DNA of 11,322 bases from DASQUK01 sp046723645 (GCA_046723645.1 JBKOUY010000005.1:1-11322), one strand, 5' to 3'; counted from the stretch's first letter, positions 1 through 5,824 are shown. Notes: generated from the sequence alone by a model not told the origin. Numbers and translations are program-made.

Positions 1-183
1 GCGCCGCGCCGGCGGTGCGGGGAGCGGGGCCGACGGCTGCGGCGACATCGGGGTGCGGGGCGGGCTCGGCGAGGGGCCGGGGAGCCAGCCGTCGGGCGAC
101 GACGCGACCAGTCGCGGCTCGCCCCACGGGGCCGACGCGGCATCCTGCACGCGGGGCGTCGGGCCGGACGCGGTGGGGCTCAC
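1..183 (-). CDS. Partial Pro/Ala/Ser-rich protein of unknown function, truncated by the window edge
   Basis: An open frame begins with GTG at 183, overlaps the stop codon of the MoaD-like gene (GTGA overlap), and runs 61 codons off the window without a stop. About 95% of codons end in G or C, consistent with coding but weak evidence in DNA this GC-rich. The visible peptide begins MSPTASGPTPRVQDAAS and becomes very proline-rich, with runs such as PGPSPSPPRTP. I recognise no domain, and the proline-rich part looks like a disordered N-terminal segment whose folded domain would lie outside the window. The 4-nt overlap suggests translational coupling to the upstream gene and possibly a shared job in sulfur transfer or cofactor synthesis, but that is inference from position only. 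It could be a spurious frame. Confidence 0.45.
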   Translation of the reverse strand, partial: MSPTASGPTPRVQDAASAPWGEPRLVASSPDGWLPGPSPSPPRTPMSPQPSAPLPAPPARR

Positions 184-422
184 CAGCCGCCACCTGACAC
201 GGGCGGCAACACGGCCACCTCGTCGTCGGCCGTGACGGGATCATCTCCGTGCGCGGGTTCACCGTTCACCCAGATGCGACAGCTGGGCAGCAGCGACGCA
301 AACCCGTCGCCGTAGCGGGCCCGGGCGGCCGCCAGCACCTCGTTGACCGTCGCCCCGTCCACCACGTCACGCCCGCTGCCGGCGGCTTCGCGAGCCTGGG
401 CGAACAGGCGGAGGACGGCCAT
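180..422 (-). CDS. MoaD/ThiS-family ubiquitin-like sulfur carrier with a Trp after the C-terminal Gly-Gly
   Basis: This 80-residue protein has the size and pattern of the beta-grasp MoaD/ThiS family: an N-terminal strand (MAVLRLFAQAREAAG), a central helix (VNEVLAAARARYG, about residues 26-38), the segment IWVNGEPA (50-57), then DDEVAVLPPVSGG near the end. In this family an E1-like enzyme adenylates the C-terminal glycine, which then carries sulfur as a thiocarboxylate for molybdopterin, thiamine or cysteine synthesis. Here the chain ends SGGGW, so the reactive Gly-Gly is capped by Trp80 and would need trimming. I chose ATG at 422 because GAGGCGAG lies just upstream; an in-frame GTG at 437 would add five residues. 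No moaE, moeB or thiG is visible nearby, so the pathway is unknown. The gene overlaps the next minus-strand frame by 4 nt. Confidence 0.85.
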   Translation of the reverse strand: MAVLRLFAQAREAAGSGRDVVDGATVNEVLAAARARYGDGFASLLPSCRIWVNGEPAHGDDPVTADDEVAVLPPVSGGGW

Positions 423-477
423 CGACGCTCGCCTCACACGACCTCGGCCAAGCCGTTCGTCACGACATTTGTCACGA

Positions 478-633
478 TCAGGGCACCATTGCCGCTGGGA
501 TCGTCATCGGCACCATGGTGGCGACGGACCGGCTCCACGTCGCCATCGTGCACGGCCCGTGGGCAATGGTGCCAGGCAGGCCCCCCGAGCGCGATGAATA
601 GGTCGTTCCCGGCTTGTCCAGCGGCAGGGCCAC
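478..633 (-). CDS. Candidate 51-residue ORF upstream of the MoaD-like gene
   Basis: A GTG start at 633 is preceded by a very good Shine-Dalgarno run (GAGAGGAAGG, minus strand, 641-650) at about 7 nt spacing. It opens 51 codons ending in TGA at 478-480, 55 nt before the MoaD-like start. GC at third positions is high, about 86% by my count. The peptide starts MALPLDKPGTTYSS and ends VPMTIPAAMVP; I do not recognise it. It could be a leader peptide or a small protein in the same transcript. A possible minus-strand -10 (TAGGCT, 696-701) would give a leader of about 55 nt. Against it: the DNA is full of inverted repeats, another frame is also open across this stretch, and no homologue can be checked here. 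Confidence 0.35.
   Translation of the reverse strand: MALPLDKPGTTYSSRSGGLPGTIAHGPCTMATWSRSVATMVPMTIPAAMVP
482..573. repeat. Inverted and iterated GGCACCAT repeats
   Basis: GGCACCATTGCC (482-493) and GGCAATGGTGCC (562-573) form a perfect 12-bp inverted repeat around 68 nt. Inside that loop lies GGCACCATGGTG (509-520), which repeats the GGCACCAT half and contains a 10-bp palindrome (511-520). A second palindrome, CGTGCACG, sits at 547-554. The array lies within the candidate 51-residue ORF and upstream of the MoaD-like gene. It could be a folded RNA or an iterated operator. Confidence 0.5.
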
Positions 634-718
634 GGCGCGTCCTTCCTCTCGGCCTGGGCAGCGGCGCGCGTTCACTCCCCAACAAACGCCGAACGAGCCT
701 AGCTGCGCCCGGTGCCGA

Positions 719-724
719 TAGCGT
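719..724 (+). promoter_or_regulatory. Putative -10 box TAGCGT of a leaderless promoter
   Basis: TAGCGT lies 9 nt before the ATG of the histidine-phosphatase gene. No Shine-Dalgarno sequence precedes that ATG, so transcription probably starts at or next to the start codon. No convincing -35 is visible. The same hexamer serves the HxlR gene. Confidence 0.5.
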
Positions 725-733
725 CGCCGGGCG

Positions 734-1333
734 ATGATCGCCGGGACCCGCGCCCTCCTGACCCGCCACGGGCAGTCGGAGTGGAACGCCCTCGGCCGGT
801 GGCAGGGCCAGGCCGACCCCCCACTCAGCGACCTGGGCCGACGCCAGGCGCACGAGGCGGCCCGATCGCTCGGGGCGGTCGACGGGATCTGGGCGTCCGA
901 CCTCAGGCGGGCGGCGGAGACTGCCGTCATCGTCGGCGACGACCTCGGCGTGGGGCCGGTGGTGCTCGACGCCGACCTGCGGGAGCGTGACGCCGGCGAG
1001 TGGACCGGCCTCACCCGGGCCGAGATCGAGCGGCGGTATCCCGGGTTCCTCGCGGACGGCCGACGCCCGGCGGGGTGGGAGTCGGACGAGGCCCTGCTGG
1101 AGCGGGCGCAACGCACACTGCGGCGCATCGCCGACGCAGCGCCCGGGGGCGACGTGCTGGTGATCACCCACGCAGGCGTCGTGTTCGCCGTCGAACGCCA
1201 TGTAGGGCTGGACATGACCCGGCTGGCCAACGTCGAGGGACGCTGGCTCACGCTCGGACGCAACGGGCTGACCGCCGGGGACCGCGTGCTGCTGGCCGAG
1301 CCCGAGGACGTGACGGTGCCGCGCCAGATGTGA
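734..1333 (+). CDS. Histidine phosphatase family protein (phosphoglycerate mutase-like)
   Basis: This 199-residue protein belongs to the histidine phosphatase superfamily. The signature LTRHGQSEWN (residues 9-18) supplies Arg11 and the phospho-acceptor His12. SDLRRAAETA (55-64) supplies the second phosphate-binding Arg (Arg58), LRERDAGEW (82-90) the general acid/base Glu84, and ITHAGV (144-149) the second catalytic His146. The order and spacing are canonical, so the enzyme should be active. Length fits small cytosolic broad-specificity phosphatases such as CobC- or GpmB-like enzymes; the substrate cannot be told from sequence. ATG 734 is chosen because it sits 9 nt after a -10-like TAGCGT and just before the first beta strand. 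The gene ends 8 nt from the stop of the convergent dksA-like gene, so termination on both strands must occur inside the opposing gene. Confidence 0.93.
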   Translation: MIAGTRALLTRHGQSEWNALGRWQGQADPPLSDLGRRQAHEAARSLGAVDGIWASDLRRAAETAVIVGDDLGVGPVVLDADLRERDAGEWTGLTRAEIERRYPGFLADGRRPAGWESDEALLERAQRTLRRIADAAPGGDVLVITHAGVVFAVERHVGLDMTRLANVEGRWLTLGRNGLTAGDRVLLAEPEDVTVPRQM

Positions 1334-1341
1334 AGCCCCGG

Positions 1342-1728
1342 TCAGACCTCGGCGTCGCCCTGGTGGCCGATGCAGAACCGCGCCGCCGGCATGACCGCCA
1401 GCCGCTCATCGGCGATGGTGGCGCCGCAGACGTCGCAGGTGCCGTACGTCCCCGCATCGAGGCGCTGCAGCGCACGGTCCACCGCCGCCAGCTCCGCCTG
1501 CACCTGCTCGAGGATCGAGAACTCCTTCTCGCGCTCGAACGCGTCGCTCGCGGAGTCGGCCGGGTGTTGGTAGACGCGCGAGCGGACGCCGGTGTCATCC
1601 TCAGGCCCGTCGTGCAGATGATCGTTCTCGAGCGACGTGCGCAAGCGCTCGAGCCGCTCGTGCTCGGAGCTGAGGCGCTGACGGGCGAGGTCGAGCTCGC
1701 GCTCGGGGCCCGTTGGGCGGTCGCTCAT
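1342..1728 (-). CDS. DksA/TraR-type zinc-finger protein
   Basis: The 128-residue protein has two charged helical stretches typical of the DksA/TraR coiled coil (about 10-35 and 62-92, including AFEREKEFSILEQVQAEL). These are followed by a zinc finger, GTYGTCDVCG (93-102) through AARFCIGH (115-122). DksA-like proteins bind RNA polymerase through the secondary channel and modulate transcription initiation. The acidic DxxDxA tip of enterobacterial DksA is not evident, which fits the shorter actinobacterial relatives whose role is less clear. The finger reads C98-x2-C101-x17-C119-x2-H122, so the usual fourth cysteine is histidine. The frame stays open upstream through the tRNA gene, but ATG 1728 is the natural start: it lies 7 nt after a TACGCT -10-like box, and the family begins with this helix. 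The gene is convergent with the phosphatase gene. Confidence 0.9.
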   Translation of the reverse strand: MSDRPTGPERELDLARQRLSSEHERLERLRTSLENDHLHDGPEDDTGVRSRVYQHPADSASDAFEREKEFSILEQVQAELAAVDRALQRLDAGTYGTCDVCGATIADERLAVMPAARFCIGHQGDAEV

Positions 1729-1735
1729 GGACCAG

Positions 1736-1741
1736 AGCGTA
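1736..1741 (-). promoter_or_regulatory. Putative -10 box TACGCT of a leaderless promoter for the DksA-like gene
   Basis: On the minus strand TACGCT lies 7 nt before ATG 1728, with no Shine-Dalgarno sequence between. It sits in the 50-nt gap after the tRNA-Lys gene, so the DksA-like gene can be transcribed separately from the tRNA. Confidence 0.5.
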
Positions 1742-1778
1742 CGTCCCGCCTGCCGGGGCGTGGGACGGGGGGCGTCCG

Positions 1779-1851
1779 TGGGGGTGGAGGGTCTCGAACC
1801 CTCGCGCATCCGCTTAAAAGGCGGCCGCTCTGCCAACTGAGCTACACCCCC
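1779..1851 (-). tRNA. tRNA-Lys (anticodon TTT)
   Basis: The minus strand folds into a complete 73-nt cloverleaf. The acceptor GGGGGTG (1845-1851) pairs perfectly with CACCCCC (1780-1786). The D arm is GCTC-AGTTGGCA-GAGC, the anticodon loop CTTTTAA carries TTT (1816-1818), and the T arm is GAGGG-TTCGAGA-CCCTC. The discriminator base is A at 1779 and CCA is not encoded. The outermost anticodon-stem pair is a G-A mismatch. An anticodon of TTT decodes AAA and AAG lysine codons. The gene lies 50 nt upstream of the DksA-like start and 90 nt downstream of the DUF2510 gene, all on the minus strand. Confidence 0.97.
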
Positions 1852-1941
1852 GCGCGTGGCCGATGGCCGCCGGCGAAGAGGCTCCATGGTACGGGGACGA
1901 CGCCGCGGGCGGCCTCTTGGACCCCCGCCGGGGCCCGAACC

Positions 1942-3198
1942 TCACCCGCCGCCCTGGCGCTGGGCCTGGAGCGGCTGCCGGAGGAAGGGGCCGGCGGCGA
2001 GCGCCACGTAGCCGAGCAGCCCGAGGATCGCGCCGAACGTGGGCGAGACATCCACGCCCTCCTCGCCGCTGGCCAGCATCGCGAGCACGTGCCACAGGGC
2101 GAATACCCCACACGTCACCGCCACGATGACCGGCAGCGCCGCGATGTCACGGAGCTGGGGTAGCGCCCGGGTCAGGGCGAGGATCGCCAGCACGGCCACG
2201 AGGATGGCCAGGAACCTGCCGAAGTCGGCGTAGGTCGCGAGGGCGGCCGGAGCGCCATCGCCGAAGTCACCCGAGATGTCCCCCAGCGAGATCGACCGGC
2301 TCAGGCCGGGGAAGCCCAGCTCGAGGAAGTTCAGCGCGAACAGCGAGAGCAGCAACAGGACCGCACCGACCCCCGCGACGACGAGGCCGATCGTCGGCGT
2401 GAACGCATACGACGAGCGGGACGGCGGAAGGCCGTAGCCCTGCTGCCCGTATGTCTGTGCCGGCGGGTACCCCGCTTGCTGTCCGTACTGGTGGCCGGCG
2501 CCGTAGCCCGCCGGCCCGCGGCCCTGTTGGCCGGCCTGCCAGTCGGTCCCGGCCGCCCAGCCCCCGCCCGCGTCGCCGGCCCAGCCGGCGTCGCCCCGCC
2601 GACCCGCGGCCTGCTCGTGCGGCCACTCGTTGCCGGCGCCTGGACCGCCGCGGGCCTGCCAGCTCGCCGTGCCGGCCTGGTCCCACCCGGCATCGCCACG
2701 CTGCTGCCCATAGCGCGGGTCCGACCCAGGGCGCTGCTGGCCCCAGCCCTGCTCCTGGTCCCCCCGCTGGCCATAGCCCGGATCCGACCCGCCGCGCTGC
2801 TGGCCCCAGCCCTGCTCCTGGACCCCCCGCTGGCCATAGCCCGGATCCGACCCGCCGCCCTGCTGGCCGTGGCCGGGATCCGTTCCGCGGGCCTGCTGAC
2901 CGTGGCCGGGATCCGACCCACGCGCTTCCTGCCCATAGCCCTGCTCGCCGGGTGCCTGGGCATAGCCGCGCTGGGCGCTCGACCGCCTCCCGTAGAGGTC
3001 CGTCGGACGTTGGTCACCCCGGCCGCGCTCCTGAGCGGCGTCCGGGTACGAGGCCGGGCGTGCCTGACGCGTCGGAACGTCGGTGTCCCGATTGCCGTGG
3101 GCGTCGGCCACGTGCTCGGTCCAGCGGGTGCCGTCGTGATAGCGCTGGACGAAGCGGCCGGAGGGGTCCGGGTACCAGCCGGGACTGACCTGGGACAT
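1942..3198 (-). CDS. DUF2510 membrane protein with Gly/Gln-rich repeats
   Basis: The 418-residue protein opens with a DUF2510 domain (about 5-33: PGWYPDPSG, then RYHDGTRWTEHV), a short Trp-rich module common at the N terminus of actinobacterial membrane proteins. Residues 50-260 are low complexity, rich in Gly, Gln, Tyr and Trp, with repeats of the type GSDPGYGQRG and QEQGWGQQR. Four hydrophobic segments follow at about 269-291, 326-345, 354-376 and 387-405. The overall form is a disordered cytoplasmic region in front of a four-helix membrane domain; the function is unknown. ATG 3198 is supported by GAGGAG about 7 nt upstream. A TAGCTT -10 candidate (3246-3251) would give a leader of about 40 nt. 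The repeat region contains a near-perfect 63-bp tandem duplication, so length polymorphism is likely. Confidence 0.88.
   Translation of the reverse strand: MSQVSPGWYPDPSGRFVQRYHDGTRWTEHVADAHGNRDTDVPTRQARPASYPDAAQERGRGDQRPTDLYGRRSSAQRGYAQAPGEQGYGQEARGSDPGHGQQARGTDPGHGQQGGGSDPGYGQRGVQEQGWGQQRGGSDPGYGQRGDQEQGWGQQRPGSDPRYGQQRGDAGWDQAGTASWQARGGPGAGNEWPHEQAAGRRGDAGWAGDAGGGWAAGTDWQAGQQGRGPAGYGAGHQYGQQAGYPPAQTYGQQGYGLPPSRSSYAFTPTIGLVVAGVGAVLLLLSLFALNFLELGFPGLSRSISLGDISGDFGDGAPAALATYADFGRFLAILVAVLAILALTRALPQLRDIAALPVIVAVTCGVFALWHVLAMLASGEEGVDVSPTFGAILGLLGYVALAAGPFLRQPLQAQRQGGG
2731..2856. repeat. Tandem 63-bp duplication inside the DUF2510 gene
   Basis: Units 2731-2793 and 2794-2856 are identical except for one base (T versus A near the middle), which changes one residue between Val and Asp. 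Each unit encodes 21 residues containing QEQGWGQQR and GSDPGYGQRG. Diverged partial copies flank both sides. The 62/63 identity suggests a recent in-frame duplication by slippage or recombination. Confidence 0.9.
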
Positions 3199-3245
3199 AC
3201 GACGACTCCTCGAGATCGTGTGAACCGACCGCGCCGCGCCGGCCG

Positions 3246-3251
3246 AAGCTA
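3246..3251 (-). promoter_or_regulatory. Possible -10 box TAGCTT for the DUF2510 gene
   Basis: On the minus strand TAGCTT lies 47 nt before ATG 3198. It implies a short leader carrying the GAGGAG ribosome binding site, unlike the leaderless genes nearby. No well-spaced -35 was found. Confidence 0.3.
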
Positions 3252-3272
3252 GCGCCGGGGCAATCGGCGAGC

Positions 3273-3288
3273 AGGCGCAAGTGCGCCT
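3273..3288. terminator. Small hairpin at the end of the HxlR gene
   Basis: AGGCGC-AAGT-GCGCCT forms a perfect 6-bp stem with a tetraloop. It overlaps the TAG stop of the HxlR gene (minus strand). There is no U tract on either strand, so it may be a weak terminator or may simply separate the HxlR and DUF2510 units. Confidence 0.35.
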
Positions 3289-3778
3289 AGATCCAGCTGA
3301 CGTCCGCCGAGGCTACGTCGTCGACCACCTCGCCGCAGGTGGGGCAGTACCAACGGGCCTCGAGGGCCGTGCCGCAGGCGTCATGGGTCGGCAGCCCGGC
3401 CTCGGCGCCGGCGTGGCGCCCGGCCCGGTGGGACGCGGCCCACTGGGCCAGCATCCTGAGGGCGCCGGCCAGGTCGGCGCCGGCTGCGGTCAGGCGATAC
3501 GCGTGCCTCATCGGACGCCGGGAGTAGGGCTCACCCACCACCAGACCCTCCGCCTCGAGGCGGGCCAGGCGATTGGACAGGATGTTGGGCGCGATCCCGT
3601 CCAGGTCCGCCAGCAGGTCGCCGAAGCGGCGCGACCCCGACAGCAGCGCGGCGACGACCAGCAGCGACCAGCGGTCGCCGATGCGCTCCACAGCCTCCGC
3701 CAAGGCGTCGGGCGGGGGCAGCTCGGGAGCCGACGCAGTGCCGGTGGCCGAGGTTTCCGGTGACTCGGGTGTTGCCAT
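3287..3778 (-). CDS. HxlR-family winged-helix regulator with a C-terminal zinc-ribbon-like tail
   Basis: The 163-residue protein has an HxlR winged helix at about residues 25-115: AVERIGDRWSLLVVAALL (29-46), RRFGDLLADLDGIAPNILSN (50-69) as the recognition region, then LEAEGLV and a wing reaching YRLTAAG. These are DNA-binding regulators, often of redox or electrophile stress genes. The N-terminal sensor cysteine of some members is absent; instead the tail holds H132-x2-C135-x9-C145-x2-C148, a likely metal-binding ribbon. ATG 3778 is preferred because a TAGCGT -10-like box ends 11 nt upstream; ATG 3829 would add 17 residues lacking HxlR features and overlap the promoter. The gene is divergent from the protease pair, with an inverted repeat between, which suggests that it regulates itself and possibly the proteases. 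Confidence 0.88.
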   Translation of the reverse strand: MATPESPETSATGTASAPELPPPDALAEAVERIGDRWSLLVVAALLSGSRRFGDLLADLDGIAPNILSNRLARLEAEGLVVGEPYSRRPMRHAYRLTAAGADLAGALRMLAQWAASHRAGRHAGAEAGLPTHDACGTALEARWYCPTCGEVVDDVASADVSWI

Positions 3779-3788
3779 CCGGCCCGCA

Positions 3789-3794
3789 ACGCTA
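3789..3794 (-). promoter_or_regulatory. Putative -10 box TAGCGT of a leaderless promoter for the HxlR gene
   Basis: On the minus strand TAGCGT lies 10 nt before ATG 3778, with no Shine-Dalgarno sequence. The matching -35 zone (about 3812-3817) falls inside the inverted repeat at 3810-3826. Confidence 0.45.
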
Positions 3795-3809
3795 CAGTGC
3801 CACGCAGTT

Positions 3810-3826
3810 ACTTGCAGATTGCTAGT
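3810..3826. promoter_or_regulatory. Candidate HxlR operator between divergent genes
   Basis: ACTTGCA-GAT-TGCTAGT is a 7+3+7 inverted repeat with one mismatch. A perfect 11-bp palindrome, CTAGTCACTAG (3822-3832), overlaps its right side, and AGTTACTTG (3806) and AGTCACTAG (3824) form an imperfect direct repeat 18 bp apart. Its position over the -35 zone of the HxlR gene fits autorepression. It is also about 40 nt upstream of the protease start. Confidence 0.45.
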
Positions 3827-3867
3827 CACTAGTCCGCAGCACGGGCTCGACTGACCGGAGGTACGCC

Positions 3868-4785
3868 ATGACCACCATTGACGACCTGCAATCCGCCATC
3901 GGCCGCGTCGCCGAGCGCGTCGCCCCCTCCGTCGTTCGCATCGGTCGGCACGGCGGGCGCGGCTGCGGCGTGGTCGTGGGCGACGGCCTGGTCCTGACCA
4001 ACGCGCACAACCTCCGCGGCATGACGACCCTGGTCACGTTCGCCGACGGGCGGTCGGTCCAGAGCCGGGCGCAGGGTGTCGACGTCGACTCCGACCTGGT
4101 GGTCCTGTCCGTGGACACCGGGTCGGCCCCGGTGCTGGAGTGGGCCGACGGCGACGTCGACCTCGGCGCACCCGTGTTCGCCGTGGCCAGCATCCCCGAC
4201 GGCCATCGGGTCACGGTGGGGACGGTCTCGGCGACCGGCCGGTCGTTCCGCGGGCCCCGCGGCCGGCTGATCGCGGGCGGCATCGAGCACACCGCCCCGC
4301 TGGCCCGAGGGAGCTCGGGAGGCCCCATCGTGGACGCCGACGGCCGGCTGCTCGGGGTCACCACGCTCCGGCTCGGCGACGGCTTTTCGATCGCCCAGCC
4401 CGCGGGTGCGACATTGCGGGAGCGGGTCGACGCGCTCGCCGCCGGTCGCGAGCCCCGGCGCCGGCTGCTCGGCATCGGCGCCGCGCCCGGTCACGTCGCC
4501 CGGCGAATGCGCCAGGCGGTGGGCCTGCCGGAGCGCGACGGGGTGCTGGTCCGTGCGGTCGAGTCCGACAGTCCGGCGGAACGTGCCGGGCTGCGCCAGG
4601 GCGACCTCATCACCACCGCCGGGGGCACGGAGATCGCTGACGTCGACGCGCTGGCCGCCGTGCTCGACGGCCTGGGCGAGGGCGAGACGCTGGCGCTGCA
4701 CGTGGTGAGGGGCACGCAGGAGATCGACGTCGTCGCCCGGTTCGACGACCCCGAGGACCACCCGGGCGACCTGGGCGATGCCTGA
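3868..4785 (+). CDS. Trypsin-fold serine protease with a PDZ domain (HtrA-like, first of pair)
   Basis: The 305-residue protein has a trypsin-like domain (about 10-190) followed by a PDZ domain (about 200-293). The catalytic triad is visible: His47 in LTNAH, Asp76 in DSDLVVL and Ser150 in GSSGGP, where the usual Asn of GNSGGP is Ser. The PDZ part includes GVLVRAVESDSPAERAGL and QGDLITTAGG. HtrA proteases are usually exported or membrane-anchored, but this chain starts directly with MTTIDDLQSAIGRVAERVAP and has neither a signal peptide nor a transmembrane segment, so it is probably cytosolic. ATG 3868 has a strong GGAGG 6 nt upstream. The stop overlaps the next protease start by 8 nt, implying one operon with translational coupling. 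The divergent HxlR regulator may control it. Confidence 0.9.
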   Translation: MTTIDDLQSAIGRVAERVAPSVVRIGRHGGRGCGVVVGDGLVLTNAHNLRGMTTLVTFADGRSVQSRAQGVDVDSDLVVLSVDTGSAPVLEWADGDVDLGAPVFAVASIPDGHRVTVGTVSATGRSFRGPRGRLIAGGIEHTAPLARGSSGGPIVDADGRLLGVTTLRLGDGFSIAQPAGATLRERVDALAAGREPRRRLLGIGAAPGHVARRMRQAVGLPERDGVLVRAVESDSPAERAGLRQGDLITTAGGTEIADVDALAAVLDGLGEGETLALHVVRGTQEIDVVARFDDPEDHPGDLGDA

Positions 4786-5755
4786 CACCGACCGTCGGCC
4801 GAGGTTCGATCCGGCGGAGCCCGCCGACGCCACCGACTCCGAGGTGCTCGACGCCTACTCGCGCGCCGTCATCGCGGTCGCCGAACGGCTGCTGCCGTCG
4901 GTGGCCAGCCTGCGCCACGGACGGGGCAACGGCTCGGCGGTGATCCTGTCGGGTGACGGACTCCTGCTCACGTCCGCCCACGTCGTCGCCAACGGGAGGA
5001 TCGGCTCGGCGGTGTTCCACGACGGGGCCGAGCTCCCCTACGAGCTGGTCGGCGCCGACCGCCTGTCCGACCTCGCCGTCGTGCGGGTCGCCGGCGGTCG
5101 CGACCTCCCACGCGCGGAGCTCGGCGACGCCGGGCGCCTGCGGGTCGGGCAGCTGGTCGTCGCCGTCGGCAGCCCCCTCGGCTACGCCGGGTCCGTGTCG
5201 GCCGGTGTGGTCTCGGCGCTGGGCCGGTCGCTGCCGGCCGTGGACGGGCGGCGGGCCCGCATCGTCGAGGGTGTCATCCAGACGGACGCCGCGCTGCACC
5301 CAGGAAACAGCGGCGGCGCGCTCGCCACCAGCGACGCCCGGGTCGTCGGCATCAACACCGCGGTTGTCGGCCCGGGCATCGGCCAGGGCCTGGGCATGGC
5401 GATCCCGCTCGACGCCACAACCAACGCCATCATCGGCGCGTTGATCGCCCACGGGCGCGTCCACCGAGCCGAGCTCGGGCTGACCGGCGGCAGCCGGGCC
5501 CTCCCGCCGCGGGTCGCCGACCGGCTCGGCCGGCGCCGAGGCGTCGAGGTGACCGGCGTCGTGGAGGGCGGCCCGGCGGCGCGGGCCGGCGTGCGGCCCG
5601 AGGACATCGTGGTGGCGCTGGGCGGCCATCCGGTCGAGGCGATCAGCGATATGCAGCGCGTCCTGACCGGCGAGGTCGCCGGCCACAGGCTCGAAGCCGA
5701 CGTCGTCCGCGGCGGCGAGCTCCTGAGCCTCCCGGTGGTCCCGCGCGCCCTGTGA
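4778..5755 (+). CDS. Trypsin-fold serine protease with a PDZ domain (HtrA-like, second of pair)
   Basis: The 325-residue paralogue of the preceding gene carries a full HtrA/DegP-like triad: His68 in LLTSAHVV, Asp98 in RLSDLAVV and Ser178 in HPGNSGGAL. VGSPLGYAGSVSAGVVSALGR (131-151) is the classic HtrA segment before the active-site loop. The PDZ domain spans about 235-322, with VVEGGPAARAGVRPEDIVVALGG and LTGEV. There is no signal peptide or membrane anchor; a charged N terminus of about 20 residues precedes SEVLDAYSRAVIAVAERLLPS. The ATG lies within the last codons of the upstream gene (ATGCCTGA overlap) and lacks a good Shine-Dalgarno sequence, so translational coupling is likely. The two proteases may form mixed oligomers or cooperate in cytosolic protein quality control (inference). 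Confidence 0.92.
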   Translation: MPDTDRRPRFDPAEPADATDSEVLDAYSRAVIAVAERLLPSVASLRHGRGNGSAVILSGDGLLLTSAHVVANGRIGSAVFHDGAELPYELVGADRLSDLAVVRVAGGRDLPRAELGDAGRLRVGQLVVAVGSPLGYAGSVSAGVVSALGRSLPAVDGRRARIVEGVIQTDAALHPGNSGGALATSDARVVGINTAVVGPGIGQGLGMAIPLDATTNAIIGALIAHGRVHRAELGLTGGSRALPPRVADRLGRRRGVEVTGVVEGGPAARAGVRPEDIVVALGGHPVEAISDMQRVLTGEVAGHRLEADVVRGGELLSLPVVPRAL

Positions 5756-5811
5756 GCGCTCCGGGCCGCCCGATGCGCTGGGCGTCGGTGAGCCGGCCAG
5801 GCGCCAGTCCG

Positions 5812-5817
5812 TAGGCT
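5812..5817 (+). promoter_or_regulatory. Putative -10 box TAGGCT of a leaderless promoter for the DNA ligase gene
   Basis: TAGGCT lies 7 nt before GTG 5825, with no Shine-Dalgarno sequence. It supports the GTG start over the in-frame ATG at 5840 and gives the ligase its own promoter in the 69-nt gap after the protease operon. Confidence 0.5.
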
Positions 5818-5824
5818 CCCGGGA

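Noticed and set aside
436..552. Alternative minus-strand frame ending at 434-436 (from a GTG near 552), just before the MoaD-like gene
   Set aside because: Its stop sits close to the MoaD start, which is attractive for coupling, but it has no ribosome binding site, lower third-position GC (about 70%) and no recognisable family.
434..1263. Long open frames on the minus strand opposite the histidine-phosphatase gene
   Set aside because: They are Arg/Pro/Ser-rich antisense shadows of a well-supported gene in high-GC DNA. Only the short 478-633 part, with its own ribosome binding site, was kept.
1342..1887. A longer DksA-like protein starting at 1887
   Set aside because: The extra N-terminal part (GGVAQLAERPPFKR and so on) is a conceptual translation of the tRNA-Lys gene; ATG 1728 with its -10 box is the better start.
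2700..2930. CRISPR-like or transposon-like repeat array
   Set aside because: The repeats are contiguous, in frame and coding (Gly/Gln-rich protein), with no spacers or terminal inverted repeats.
2451..3252. Long plus-strand frames opposite the DUF2510 gene
   Set aside because: They are shadows of the repetitive coding strand, with no ribosome binding site or recognisable domain; the minus-strand frame has a DUF2510 domain and clear membrane helices.
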